Assembly: GCA_045807125.1 (NCBI GenBank)
Contig: JBJMHZ010000020.1
Coordinates: 10,736-74,735 of the forward strand
Length of the DNA: 64,000 nucleotides
DNA from: JBJMHZ01 sp045807125
GTDB lineage: Bacteria; Actinomycetota; Actinomycetes; JAWWOL01
Direction: 5' to 3'
Below, in pieces: positions 22,897 through 31,832 of this stretch. Made by a program: the position numbers and the translations under genes. Numbering within the stretch: the stretch's first letter is position 1; each line of letters begins with the position of its first letter. The notes under the pieces were generated by a model that saw nothing but the letters and a program-made list of their open reading frames with translations, did no database searches and was not told the DNA's origin.

Positions 22897-24726
22897 TCAT
22901 CCGGTGAGCTGGGCCGACCAGGAGGCGTGCAGCTCGGCGTAGCGCCCCGGCCGGTCGACGAGCTCGCGGTGGGGGCCGCGCTGGACCACCCGCCCGGCGT
23001 CGACGACGATCACCTCGTCGGCCGCCTCGGCCGTCGAGAGCCGGTGCGCGATGGTGACCGTCGTCCGGCCCCTGGTGAGCCCCTCGAGCGCCCGCTGCAG
23101 CCGCACCTCGGTGCCGGGGTCGACCGCGCTGGTCGCCTCGTCGAGCAGCAGCAGGTCGGGATCGGCGAGGTAGGCCCTGGCCAGGGCGACGAGCTGGCGC
23201 TCCCCCGCCGAGAGGGACTCGCCGCGCTCCCCCACCCGGGTGCTGATCCCGTGCGGGAGCCCGGCGACCCAGTCGGCCAGCCCCAGCTCGGTGAAGGCCG
23301 CCTCGAGCTCGCGGTCGGTCGCCTCGGGGCGGCCGTACCGGGCGTTGCCGCCGACCGTCGAGTCGAACAGGAACCCGTCCTGCGGCACCATGACCACCCG
23401 CCGGCGCAGCGACCCGAACCGCACGTCGGTCAGCGGGACGCCGGAGAGCAGCACCCGGCCGCTCACCGGATCCATGAGCCGGGTGAGCAGCTTCGCGAAC
23501 GTCGTCTTGCCCGAGCCGGTCTCGCCGACGATCGCCACCCTCGTCCGCGGTGCGATCTCGAGGTCGACGTCGGTCAGCACCTCCGGGCCGCCGGGGTAGG
23601 CGAAGTGGACGTGCTCGAAGCGCACCCCGACCGGTCCCGGCGGCAGGTCGCGGCCCCGCTCGGCCGGGTCGGCGACGTCGGTCGGCATGTCGAGCACCTC
23701 GATCACCCGCCGCCAGCCGGCGATCGCGTTCTGCGCCTCGTTCAGCACCTCGGTGGCCGCCTGCACCGGCGCGACGAACAGCGTCACCAGGAACAGGAAC
23801 GCGATGAGCTCGCCCTCGGTGACGTGGCCGCCGATGCCGAGCAGCACGCCGACCACGACGATACCGGCGTTGGCCACCGCCGCGACGATCTCGCCGGTCG
23901 AGAACGTCACCGCCGACAGCACCTGCGCCTTGATGGCCGCGTGCATGTGCCGGTCGACCGCCTCGTCGACCCGCCGCTCGGTGCGGTCCTCGACGCCGTA
24001 CGCCTTGATCACCGACGCGCCGACGACGGACTCCGACACGGCCGCGAGCAGGTCGCCGATCCTCCGGCGCACGACGCCGTACGCGGCGTTGAGCTTGGCC
24101 TGGAAGTGCTGCATCGCCCACGCGAGCGGCGCGAAGCAGACGTAGACCAGGAGCGTGAGCTGCCAGGAGTAGACCGCCATCAGCACGGTGGCGACGGCCA
24201 GCTGCCCGCAGCTGACGATGAGCAGGATGCCGCCCCACTGCATGAACGTGCTGATCTGGTCGACGTCGCTGGTGACCCGCGACACCATCGAGCCGCGCCG
24301 CTCCGTCGCCTGGTGCAGCATCGACAGGTCGTGCACGTGGCGGAACGCCCTGGTGCGCAGCGCGGCCAGGCCCGACTCGGTGCTCACGTAGAGCCGGACG
24401 TTCATCAGGTAGGCGCACACCGCCGTCACGAGCACCGCGACGATCGCCGCGAGAACGGCGGTGCGGACGAAGCCGGTGTCGGAGCCGCCGGAGCCACCGG
24501 AGCCGCCGGAGCCGCGCAGCCCGTGGTCGATCGTCTGCTGCACCGCGACGGGGACGACGACCCGGCCGGCCGTCGCGACGATCGCGAGCAGCAGGGTGAC
24601 GCCGAGCCCGGCGCGGAACTCGGGGATCATGCGGACGCCGCGCACGAGCGTGCGCCAGGCACCGTCCTCGGGCGGCGGCCGCTCCTTCGATCGCTCCGCC
24701 GGACGCTCCACCGTCGTCGCGGTCAT
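22897..24726 (-). CDS. ABC exporter subunit with canonical ATP site (heterodimer partner B)
   Basis: A 609-residue fused membrane-ATPase protein. Six spans occupy about 35-330, and the first extracytoplasmic loop carries an unusual flexible GSGGSGGSGGS stretch. The nucleotide domain shows Walker A VAIVGETGSGKTTFAKLL, Q-loop VVMVPQDGFLFD, signature SLSAGERQLVALARAY, Walker B LLLLDEATSAVDP with the catalytic Glu, and H-loop TIAHRLST. The signature reads LSAGE instead of LSGGQ. It starts within the stop of the upstream subunit (ATGA overlap). The substrate is unknown. Related pairs export lipids, drugs or peptides. Confidence 0.92.
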   Translation of the reverse strand: MTATTVERPAERSKERPPPEDGAWRTLVRGVRMIPEFRAGLGVTLLLAIVATAGRVVVPVAVQQTIDHGLRGSGGSGGSGGSDTGFVRTAVLAAIVAVLVTAVCAYLMNVRLYVSTESGLAALRTRAFRHVHDLSMLHQATERRGSMVSRVTSDVDQISTFMQWGGILLIVSCGQLAVATVLMAVYSWQLTLLVYVCFAPLAWAMQHFQAKLNAAYGVVRRRIGDLLAAVSESVVGASVIKAYGVEDRTERRVDEAVDRHMHAAIKAQVLSAVTFSTGEIVAAVANAGIVVVGVLLGIGGHVTEGELIAFLFLVTLFVAPVQAATEVLNEAQNAIAGWRRVIEVLDMPTDVADPAERGRDLPPGPVGVRFEHVHFAYPGGPEVLTDVDLEIAPRTRVAIVGETGSGKTTFAKLLTRLMDPVSGRVLLSGVPLTDVRFGSLRRRVVMVPQDGFLFDSTVGGNARYGRPEATDRELEAAFTELGLADWVAGLPHGISTRVGERGESLSAGERQLVALARAYLADPDLLLLDEATSAVDPGTEVRLQRALEGLTRGRTTVTIAHRLSTAEAADEVIVVDAGRVVQRGPHRELVDRPGRYAELHASWSAQLTG

Positions 24727-26588
24727 GCGGCCGGCTCCGATTCCTCGTCGCGCTCGGAGTCCCGCTCCTCGGCCTTGGCGGCGAGCCGCTCGGCCTGGGC
24801 GCGCTCGTACGCGGTGATCAGCTGCCGGTAGCCAGGCGTCGTCACGAGCAGCTCCTCGTGCGAGCCGCGGGCCAGCACCCGGCCACGCTCGACGTAGACG
24901 ACCTCGTCGGCGAGCGTGATCGTCGAGCGCCGGTAGGCGATGACCACGACCGAGGACGGGGCCGCCCCCCGACCGGCTGCGCGCAGCCCCGCCAGGATCG
25001 CCTGCTCGACGGCGGGGTCGACGCTCGACGTCGCGTCGTCGAGCACGAGCAGCCGGGGCCGGCGGACGAGGGCGCGCGCGAGCGCGAGGCGCTGTCGCTG
25101 GCCGCCGGAGAGCGTCGTGCCGCGCTCGCCGATCCGCGAGTCGAGCCCCTCGGGCAGCCGCTGGACGAAGCGGTCGGCCTGCGCCACCGCCAGCGCCGCC
25201 CACACCTCCTCCTCCGGCACCTCGGCGCCGAGCGTGACGTTGCCGCGCACGGTGTCGTCGAACAGGAACGTCTGCTGGGCCACCAGCGCGGCGATCGAGC
25301 TCACGCCGCCAGCCGCGAGGTCGCGCAGGTCGGTCGAGTCGAGCAGCACGGCACCGTCGTCGGGGTCGACGAGCCGCACCAGCAGCGTGGTGAGGGTCGA
25401 CTTGCCGGAGCCGGTGGGCCCGACGACCGCGACCGTCCGGCCGGCCGGCACGTCGAGCGTGACGTCGTGCAGCGCGGGCGAGACCTCCTCGCCGTCGCGG
25501 TACGCGTAGCTCGTCCCGCGCAGCTCGAGGGTGGCCGGGCCGGTGCCGTCCGGCGCCGGGCCGGCGCCGTAGGCCATCGAGCCGGTCGCGGTCAGCACCC
25601 GGTCGACCCGCTCCCACCCGGCCACCGCGCGCGGCAGGTCGGCGAAGACCCAGCCGATCGCCCTGATCGGGAAGGCGAGCAGGGTGAACAGGTAGGCGAC
25701 CTGCACGAGCTGGCTCGCGCTGATGTCGCCGTGCTGCAGCCGGACGGTGCCGACCAGCAGGACGAGCAGCACGGCCAGGTTGGGCAGGGCCTCCAGCGCC
25801 GGGTCGAACAGGCCGCGCAGCCGGCCGAGCGCCACGTTGGCCTCGCGCAGGTCCTGCGCCTTGGCGGCGAACCGGTCGGTCTCGTCGGCCTCGCGGCCCA
25901 GCGTCTTGACGACGAGGCCACCGTCGAAGCTCTCGTGCGCGACGGCGCTCACCTCGCCGCGCAACCGCTGGGCGCGGGCCGCCCGCGGCGCGAGCGCGCG
26001 GCCGTACACGTAGGTCAGGATCGCCACGAGCGGGAAGACGACGAAGCCGATGATGGCCAGCACCCAGTCGGTGACGAGGACGAGAACGGCCGTCGTCAGC
26101 AGCATGAGCACGACGCCGCAGGCGAGCGGGAAGGGCGAGATCGTCCACCACATCGCCTCGACGTCGGAATTGGCGTTGGACAGCAGCGTGCCGGTCGGCC
26201 AGCGCTGGTGCCAGGCGAGCGGGAGGCGGAGGTACTGGCGGGTCACCCGCCGGCGGTAGTCGGCCTGCAACCGGTACTGCATGGTGCCGGCGCCCACCCG
26301 GCGCACGACCACGCCGGCCGACTTCACCACGGCGAGGCCGACGATGAGCGCCGCTCCGGCGGCCAGCGCGCCGGCCGTGGTGCGGCCGTCGCGGAACGAC
26401 GGCACGATCACGTGACCGGTCACCCAGCCGAGCGCGTACGCCTGCGCCACCGTGAGCAGCGCATAGACGGCGGAGCCGGCGACGGCGATCGCGTAGATGC
26501 GGGGCTGCTCGCGCACGGCGCGGCCGAGCAGCCACAGGCCACGCCTGATGACCGCTCCGGAGGGCTGGGCGAGAGGCTCTTCGGGCAC
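24723..26588 (-). CDS. ABC exporter subunit with degenerate ATP site (heterodimer partner A)
   Basis: A 621-residue fused membrane-ATPase protein with six spans (about 25-320) and one nucleotide domain. Walker A is VAVVGPTGSGKSTLTTLL and the signature is TLSGGQRQRLALARAL. The residue after Walker B is Asp rather than catalytic Glu (LLVLDDATSSVDP), and the H-loop His is Tyr (VVVIAYRRST). Loss of both marks a non-hydrolysing site, as in heterodimeric exporters of the TM287/288 and BmrCD type. The partner at 22897 keeps the catalytic residues. The charged C-terminus (AEERDSERDEESEPAA) overlaps the partner start. GTG 26588 is taken as the start, although its ribosome site is weak. Confidence 0.92.
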   Translation of the reverse strand: MPEEPLAQPSGAVIRRGLWLLGRAVREQPRIYAIAVAGSAVYALLTVAQAYALGWVTGHVIVPSFRDGRTTAGALAAGAALIVGLAVVKSAGVVVRRVGAGTMQYRLQADYRRRVTRQYLRLPLAWHQRWPTGTLLSNANSDVEAMWWTISPFPLACGVVLMLLTTAVLVLVTDWVLAIIGFVVFPLVAILTYVYGRALAPRAARAQRLRGEVSAVAHESFDGGLVVKTLGREADETDRFAAKAQDLREANVALGRLRGLFDPALEALPNLAVLLVLLVGTVRLQHGDISASQLVQVAYLFTLLAFPIRAIGWVFADLPRAVAGWERVDRVLTATGSMAYGAGPAPDGTGPATLELRGTSYAYRDGEEVSPALHDVTLDVPAGRTVAVVGPTGSGKSTLTTLLVRLVDPDDGAVLLDSTDLRDLAAGGVSSIAALVAQQTFLFDDTVRGNVTLGAEVPEEEVWAALAVAQADRFVQRLPEGLDSRIGERGTTLSGGQRQRLALARALVRRPRLLVLDDATSSVDPAVEQAILAGLRAAGRGAAPSSVVVIAYRRSTITLADEVVYVERGRVLARGSHEELLVTTPGYRQLITAYERAQAERLAAKAEERDSERDEESEPAA

Positions 26589-26700
26589 CCGACCAGCCTA
26601 GCGTGTCGTTAGCAAGGCGAAAAAACGATTGCGCGGACGGCGGCGGGCCCGGTCGGCGCGCTACCGCGCAGGGTGATGATCCTCTGCGGGCTGACGCGGG

Positions 26701-27474
26701 TCATTCGCAGCCGGGAGAGGCGGCCGCCGCCGACGCCACCAGCGCCGCCAGCGCCTCCGGCAGCGTGAAGGCGCCCGCGTGCAGCGCCCGGCCCACGATC
26801 GCGCCCTCGACGCCCACGCCTCGCAAAGCGGCCAGGGCCCGCAGGTCGTCCAGGGTGGCCACCCCGCCGCTCGCGATGACGAGGCTGTCGGTCGCGGCGG
26901 ACACGGCGCGCAGCAGGCCGAGGTCGGGGCCGGCGAGCGACCCGTCGCGCTGCGCGTCGGTGACGACGTACCGGCGGCAGCCGGCCGCGTCGAGGCGGCG
27001 CACCGCGTCGGCGACGTCGCCGCCCTCCCAGGGCGCGCCGCGCGCAGCCAGCCGGCCGTCGCGCACGTCGAGGCAGACCGCCACCCGCTCCCCGTGCGCG
27101 GCGACGACGGCCTCGACCCACTCGGGCCGGCGCAGCGCGTCGGTGGCGAGGTTGACCCGGGCGCAGCCGGTGGCGAGGGCGGCGCCGAGCGACGCGTCGT
27201 CGCGGATCCCGCCGGACAGCGCCACGGGCACGTCGAGCGTGGCGACCACCCGCGCGAGCAGCGCATGGTTGCTGCCCGTGCCGAAGGCCGCGTCGAGGTC
27301 GGCGAGGTGCACCCATGGCGCGCCGGCCCGCTGCCAGCGCAGCGCGATCGCGACCGGATCGGTGCCGGATCCCGCATCGGTCCCGCCCCCGTCGCCGGCC
27401 AGGCGCGCGACCCGGCCGGCGGCCACGTCGACCGCCGGGAGCAGGACGAAGCCGCCCGGAGCGGCCGGCGTCAC
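26701..27474 (-). CDS. priA: Phosphoribosyl isomerase A (HisA/TrpF bifunctional type)
   Basis: A 257-residue barrel isomerase. The N-terminus LLPAVDVAAGRVARLAGDG and the C-terminal strand block VTDAQRDGSLAGPDLGLLRA, SLVIASGGVATLDDLRAL and GAIVGRALHAGAF match the HisA family, with the catalytic Asp pair in PAVDV and VTDAQRDG. In actinobacteria this protein usually performs both the HisA and TrpF Amadori rearrangements. No trpF is seen near the trp genes here, so dual use is likely but not proven by the sequence. The GTG start overlaps the upstream gene (GTGA). Confidence 0.92.
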   Translation of the reverse strand: MTPAAPGGFVLLPAVDVAAGRVARLAGDGGGTDAGSGTDPVAIALRWQRAGAPWVHLADLDAAFGTGSNHALLARVVATLDVPVALSGGIRDDASLGAALATGCARVNLATDALRRPEWVEAVVAAHGERVAVCLDVRDGRLAARGAPWEGGDVADAVRRLDAAGCRRYVVTDAQRDGSLAGPDLGLLRAVSAATDSLVIASGGVATLDDLRALAALRGVGVEGAIVGRALHAGAFTLPEALAALVASAAAASPGCE

Positions 27475-28004
27475 CGCTCCCCGCCGGTGACGACGACGAA
27501 GCCGGGCGGCGCGCTCCCCTGCCCGGCCTCCCCGCCGGCGCCGACCAGGTAGCCGGGCAGGCCGAGGACCGTCACGAAGTGGTGGTAGCGGTCACCCGGG
27601 TCGGGATAGTCGGCGACGAGCACCCGCGCGAGGTCGCCGGGCAGCGCGCGGGCGTCGGTCGCGTCGATCAGCCGCTCGACCACGCCGACCGCGGCCAGCC
27701 CGGCCGCCGGTCCCGGCACGTCGGGCGAGCGGTACGCGACGATCTCCTCGCCGAAGACGTACAGCCGGACGTCGAGGGCCGCGTCGACCCGCACCCACAG
27801 GACCGGCGCGCCGAGGCCGTCCGAGAGGGTGGCGGCGAGCGCGGCGGCGTCCGCGCCGCCGGACGGAATGACCCCGCACCACCGGTCCTCGGTCGGGCCG
27901 ACCTGCGCCTGCGCACCTGGCGGGCAGCCGGTGACGCCAGCCGCGAGAACGGCGACGACGCGCTCGTGCGAGGTCCGGACGGCGAGGTGCTGGTAGCCCG
28001 TCAC
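27471..28004 (-). CDS. Hypothetical protein between an amidohydrolase and priA
   Basis: A 177-residue soluble protein with no domain I recognise. It begins VTGYQHLAVRTSHERVVAVL and has a mid-region with alternating strands and helices (PVLWVRVDAALDVRLYVFGE, EIVAYRSPDVPG), then DYPDPGDRYHHFVTVLGLP. The three genes 28001, 27471 and 26701 overlap in series by GTGA, so it is translated in one operon with priA and an amidohydrolase. The coding signal is strong, with GC-rich third positions throughout. Function is unknown. Confidence 0.75.
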   Translation of the reverse strand: MTGYQHLAVRTSHERVVAVLAAGVTGCPPGAQAQVGPTEDRWCGVIPSGGADAAALAATLSDGLGAPVLWVRVDAALDVRLYVFGEEIVAYRSPDVPGPAAGLAAVGVVERLIDATDARALPGDLARVLVADYPDPGDRYHHFVTVLGLPGYLVGAGGEAGQGSAPPGFVVVTGGER

Positions 28005-29221
28005 GCCCTGGCGGCGGCCCGGTCGACGACCTGCACGCCGTCCTTCCAGACCTGCTCGACGCGCTCGTCGAGATCGGCGAGCTCCAACGGGTCGCCGTCG
28101 ACGACGACGAGGTCGGCGCGCTTGCCCGGCTCCACGCTGCCGAGCTCGCCGGCCAGCCCCATCAGCGCGGCCGCGGACGACGTCGCCGAGACGAGGGCCT
28201 CCTCCGGCTTCATGCCCACCTCCTGCATGAGCGCCAGCTCGCGCAGGTTGGTGCCGTGCGGGCCGACGCCGGAGTCGGTGCCCATCGCGATGCGGACGCC
28301 GGCGGCCACCGCCTGCCGGATCGCCTCGCGGTGGATGCCCACGACGTCGCGCGCCTTCTGCACCATCTGCTCGGGCATCCGGGCACCGGCCTCCACGGCC
28401 TCGAGCACGCTGACCGGCGCGACGAGCGTCGGCACCAGCCAGGTGCCGTGCTCGAGCATCATGGCGATGCCCTCCTCGTCGAGGAAGATCCCGTGCTCGA
28501 TCGAGCGGATGCCGGCGCGGATCGCGTTCTTGATGCCGTCGGTCGCCTGCGCGTGCGCCATGACGTACGTGTGCGCCGCGGTCGCCTCGGCGACCATCTC
28601 CTCGAGCTCGTCCATCCGGAAGTGCGCGTGGCGCGGGTCGTCGCGGGGCGAGAGCACGCCGCCGGACGTGCACACCTTGATCTGGTCGGCGCCCGCCCTG
28701 ATCAGCTCGCGCACCTTGAGCCTGGCCGCCACCGCGCCGTCGACGATCGAGTCGGGCATGCCGGGATGAGCGCGCAGCCCGATGTCGGCGCCGCACACCA
28801 TCCAGTTGTCCGCGTGGCCACCGGTCTGGCTCAGGATCTGCACCGAGATGCGCAGCCGGGGGCCGACCACGTAGCCCCGCTCGACCGCCTCCTTCACGCC
28901 GAGGTCGGCGCCACCGGCGTCGCGGACCGTCGTGATGCCCACGTCGAGCGTGCGGCGCAGGTTGTCGGCGGCCTCGAAGAACTGGAGCGAGAACGGCCGG
29001 TTGAGCGCGGCGAGCATGTCGACGCCGCTGAACGCCACGTGGACGTGGGTGTCGAACATGCCGGGCAGCAGTCCCTTGCCGGTGACGTCGACGGCGAAGT
29101 CGCCGTCGAGGCCGGTGCCGACGTCGAGGACGCGCCCGTCCTCGATCACCACGTCGGCGTCGGCGACCGCCGCGCCGGTGCCGTCGAACAGTCGCCCGCC
29201 GGTGAACAGGGTCCGTGTCAT
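28001..29221 (-). CDS. Metal-dependent amidohydrolase (imidazolonepropionase/prolidase-like)
   Basis: A 406-residue amidohydrolase-superfamily protein. The metal ligands are visible: HxH in GMFDTHVHVAFSG, the likely carboxylated Lys in AGADQIKVCTSGGV, His in YVMAHAQATDG and SIEHGIFLD, and Asp in AMGTDSGVGPHG. The C-terminal beta-sandwich end LGSVEPGKRADLVVVDGDPL is characteristic. Relatives hydrolyse dipeptides or cyclic amides. The substrate is not known. ATG 29221 follows GAGGAG at 6 bases. It heads an overlapping operon with 27471 and priA. A smaller relative is encoded at 34305. Confidence 0.9.
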   Translation of the reverse strand: MTRTLFTGGRLFDGTGAAVADADVVIEDGRVLDVGTGLDGDFAVDVTGKGLLPGMFDTHVHVAFSGVDMLAALNRPFSLQFFEAADNLRRTLDVGITTVRDAGGADLGVKEAVERGYVVGPRLRISVQILSQTGGHADNWMVCGADIGLRAHPGMPDSIVDGAVAARLKVRELIRAGADQIKVCTSGGVLSPRDDPRHAHFRMDELEEMVAEATAAHTYVMAHAQATDGIKNAIRAGIRSIEHGIFLDEEGIAMMLEHGTWLVPTLVAPVSVLEAVEAGARMPEQMVQKARDVVGIHREAIRQAVAAGVRIAMGTDSGVGPHGTNLRELALMQEVGMKPEEALVSATSSAAALMGLAGELGSVEPGKRADLVVVDGDPLELADLDERVEQVWKDGVQVVDRAAARA

Positions 29222-29371
29222 CGCAAGCTCCTCACGCCGGCCGCGCCGGTGCACGGAGCAGCGGCACGCACGGCCCCGAGCCTACGCGTCCGGTCCGGGC
29301 GGCGCAGGGGCCGAGCTGGCGTGGGCATCCACCGGACTGGCGCGAGCGCCCCGAGTTGAGACGATGGGCGG

Positions 29372-30061
29372 ATGGTGGAGCGGAGGGACCGGCGAGCGGT
29401 GACCGCGCTGCCGCTGTTCCCGCTCGGCACCGTGCTGGTGCCGGGGCAGTCGCTGCCGCTGCACGTGTTCGAGCAGCGCTACCGGCTGCTCGTCGACCGG
29501 CTGCTGGCGCTGCCGGCCGGCGTGCCGCGACGCTTCGGGGTGATCGCGATCCGGCGCGGCCGCGAGGTGGGCTCCGTCCCCGAGCTGCACGAGGTGGGCT
29601 GCACGGCCGAGCTGCAGCACGTGCAGGCCCACGCCGACGGCCGGTTCGACATCGTGACCACCGGCGGGGTGCGGTTCCGGGTCGTCGAGATCGACGTCAG
29701 CCAGCCGTACCTCACCGCCGAGGTCGAGCTGCTCCCCGAGCCGGCGGGCGACCATGCGGAACGGCTCGCGGCGCTGGTGCGCTCGGCGTACGAGGGTTAC
29801 GCGGACGCGCTGACCGCGCTCGGCGTCGAGGCGCGCGAGCCGCGCGGGCTGCCGGCCGACCCGATCGCGCTCTCCTACGCGGTGGCCGCGTCGATGGTGC
29901 TCGACCTGCCGGAGCGGCAGGCGCTGCTCGCCAGCGACGACGCCGCCCTGCGGCTGGCGAGCGAGCGCTCGCTGCTGCGCCGGGAGACCGCCCTGCTGCG
30001 GCACCTGTCGGCCGTTCCCGGCGCCGCGCTGCTGCGCAGCGAGCCGATCGCGCCCAACTGA
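29372..30061 (+). CDS. LON substrate-binding-domain protein
   Basis: About 229 residues (220 if the GTG at 29399 is used, which gives the usual short N-terminus before LPLFPLGTVLVPGQ). The protein consists of the Lon N-terminal (LON-SB) fold only, without ATPase or protease domains: LPLHVFEQRYRLLVDRLL, FGVIAIRRGREVGSVP, VGCTAELQHVQAHADGRFDI, VTTGGVRFRVVEID, then a helical C-terminal half. Such stand-alone proteins are common in actinobacteria and of unknown role. The gene is monocistronic and convergent with the phosphoesterase, with a strong hairpin between them. Confidence 0.88.
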   Translation: MVERRDRRAVTALPLFPLGTVLVPGQSLPLHVFEQRYRLLVDRLLALPAGVPRRFGVIAIRRGREVGSVPELHEVGCTAELQHVQAHADGRFDIVTTGGVRFRVVEIDVSQPYLTAEVELLPEPAGDHAERLAALVRSAYEGYADALTALGVEAREPRGLPADPIALSYAVAASMVLDLPERQALLASDDAALRLASERSLLRRETALLRHLSAVPGAALLRSEPIAPN

Positions 30062-30076
30062 GGGCCCAGGACGGCG

Positions 30077-30111
30077 GACGGCCCCCCGGCAGCTGGTGCC
30101 GGGGGGCCGTC
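30077..30111. terminator. Strong bidirectional hairpin between convergent genes
   Basis: The arms GACGGCCCCCCGGCA (30077-30091) and TGCCGGGGGGCCGTC (30097-30111) pair perfectly over 15 bp around the loop GCTGG. They lie midway between the LON-domain gene and the phosphoesterase gene. There is no T tract, as is common in high-GC actinobacteria. Confidence 0.75.
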
Positions 30112-30126
30112 GCGTGGCGCGCTGGA

Positions 30127-31245
30127 TCAGTGGGCGAACAGGTCGTCCATCGTCGGCACGTTGGCCCGGTCGGCCGCGTTGCCGAGGTAGCCGAGGTGCC
30201 AGAGCTTCTCGACGGTCGCGAGGAACGAGTAGTGGTTGTACGGGGTGTCGCTGACGAACGGGTGCCGGTTGTGCGTGGTGATGAGGATCGCCGGCACCAG
30301 GCCGCCGCCGTAGACGCCGCCCGGCCAGTCCGGGCTGATCCGCGGGTCGCCGGCGGGCACGAACGGCGAGTCGCAGCAGCCCTCCGCGCTCTCCCAGTCA
30401 CCGACCGTGGGGTTGCTGGCGTCGAAGTCGTTCTCGTCGGCGGTGACGAAGATCGCGCTGTTCTGCGTCCACGCGGGCGAGGCCATGATCGCCTGGACCG
30501 TGCGCTGCACGAAGTCGTCGGCCTTGTGCTGGAGCGCCACGTCGGCGGCGTCCGGCTGGGTCGCGTCGCCGTACGGGCACGGCGTCTCCGGCCGCCCGGC
30601 GACCGGCGAGTAGACCCCGCCGTGCATGTCGTTGCACTGGTCGGGGGTGATCCACACGAAGTTGCCCACGTCGCCGGATGCGAGGTCGGCCGACAGGTCC
30701 TCGTACGGCTTGACGTGCGCCATCCGCGCCGGGTTGGTCCTGATGTCCTGCATCAGCGCGAAGGGGTTGTGCTTGATGGCGTAGAGCGCGGTGCTGCCGG
30801 GGGCGGTCGGCGCCAGCTTGTCGGCCGGGTCGATCGCCTCCATGTAGGCGTCCCAGGTCAGGCCGTGCGACTCCAGCTGGTCGACGAGGTTGGGCACGTC
30901 GAGGACGTGCACGCTGTCGTCCTGGATGCCCCAGTTGCTGCCGGTGATCGAGGCGATGTAGTTCGGCTCGCTCGGGTGCGTGACGCCGTAGTAGTGCGTC
31001 GCGGTGGCGTAGGAGTGGGCGAGCGCGGTGATGTACGGAGCGACGAGGTCGCCCTGGCCGTCGCGCTGGTCGATGACGCTGTGCTGGGAGTGGTTCTCCA
31101 GCATGATCATGAAGACGTGGTCGAGCCCGGAGTGCAGGCTCGGCGAGCTCGAGGCGCTGGCGGCCGACGCGCCGCCGAACGTGGCCAGCGTGCCGAGCCC
31201 CGCTGCGGCGAGCATCGCGATGCCGGCACGCAAGGATGACCTCAT
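30127..31245 (-). CDS. Secreted phosphoesterase/acid phosphatase family protein
   Basis: A 372-residue exported protein. A signal peptide (LRAGIAMLAAAGLGTLATFG ending in ASA) precedes the phosphoesterase domain of the phospholipase C/acid phosphatase superfamily: HVFMIMLENHSQHSVI (metal ligand Glu-Asn), THYYGVTHPSEPNYIASITG with the catalytic Thr/Ser region, WITPDQCNDMHGG, AIFVTADENDFDAS (Asp/Glu ligands) and ILITTHNRHPFVSDTPYNHYS. Substrates of the family are phospholipids or phosphomonoesters. The ATG follows AGGGGAG. The gene stands alone. Confidence 0.88.
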   Translation of the reverse strand: MRSSLRAGIAMLAAAGLGTLATFGGASAASASSSPSLHSGLDHVFMIMLENHSQHSVIDQRDGQGDLVAPYITALAHSYATATHYYGVTHPSEPNYIASITGSNWGIQDDSVHVLDVPNLVDQLESHGLTWDAYMEAIDPADKLAPTAPGSTALYAIKHNPFALMQDIRTNPARMAHVKPYEDLSADLASGDVGNFVWITPDQCNDMHGGVYSPVAGRPETPCPYGDATQPDAADVALQHKADDFVQRTVQAIMASPAWTQNSAIFVTADENDFDASNPTVGDWESAEGCCDSPFVPAGDPRISPDWPGGVYGGGLVPAILITTHNRHPFVSDTPYNHYSFLATVEKLWHLGYLGNAADRANVPTMDDLFAH

Positions 31246-31340
31246 GCAGTTCTCCCCTTGGTCGAAGTCGGGTCGGGGAGAGGCTAGGGCGGCCCGGGCC
31301 TCCTCGACAAGCGGATCGGCGGTGAACGGAGGGTGACGAC

Positions 31341-31832
31341 GTGAGCCGCCGGCCGCCCCGGCCGGCCCTGTCGACGCCCGCGACCGTCGCGGCGGCGCGC
31401 GCCGGCGTCGAGGTGACCGTGCACCCGTACGAGGCGACGGCCGGCGGGTCGTACGGCGCCGCCGCCGCGGCGGCGCTGGGCGTGGCGCCGGCCCGGGTGC
31501 TGAAGACGCTGGTCACGGAGGTGGACGGCGCGCCGGCGATCGCGGTCGTGCCGGTGGCCGGCTCGCTGGACCTGAAGGCCCTCGCCGTCGCGCTCGGCGG
31601 CAAGCACGCCACCCTCGCCGAGCCGGCGGGCGCCGAGCGGCTCACCGGCTACGTCGTCGGCGGGATCAGCCCGCTCGGGCAGCGCCGGGCGCTGCGCACG
31701 GTCGTCGACAGCAGCGCGCTCGGCCATCCGACGGTGTACGTGAGCGCCGGCCGGCGCGGCCTGCAGCTGCAGATCGCGCCCGGCGACCTCGTCCGGCTCA
31801 CCGGCGCGACGACGGCGCCGATCAGCCGCTGA
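31341..31832 (+). CDS. YbaK/EbsC-type Cys-tRNA(Pro) deacylase
   Basis: A 163-residue trans-editing protein that hydrolyses mischarged Cys-tRNA(Pro). It shows VEVTVHPYEATAGGSYGAAA, the catalytic Lys region ARVLKTLVTEVDG, VVPVAGSLDLKALAVALGG and the closing GGISPLGQRRALRTVVDSSA with TVYVSAGRRGLQLQIAPGDL. The GTG at 31341 follows GGAGGG. The last 11 bp overlap the convergent membrane-protein gene. Confidence 0.9.
   Translation: MSRRPPRPALSTPATVAAARAGVEVTVHPYEATAGGSYGAAAAAALGVAPARVLKTLVTEVDGAPAIAVVPVAGSLDLKALAVALGGKHATLAEPAGAERLTGYVVGGISPLGQRRALRTVVDSSALGHPTVYVSAGRRGLQLQIAPGDLVRLTGATTAPISR

Noticed and set aside
26600..26660. Possible terminator with a six-T run (minus strand) after priA
   Set aside because: The T run is real but the GC-rich arms before it do not pair well, so I did not call it.
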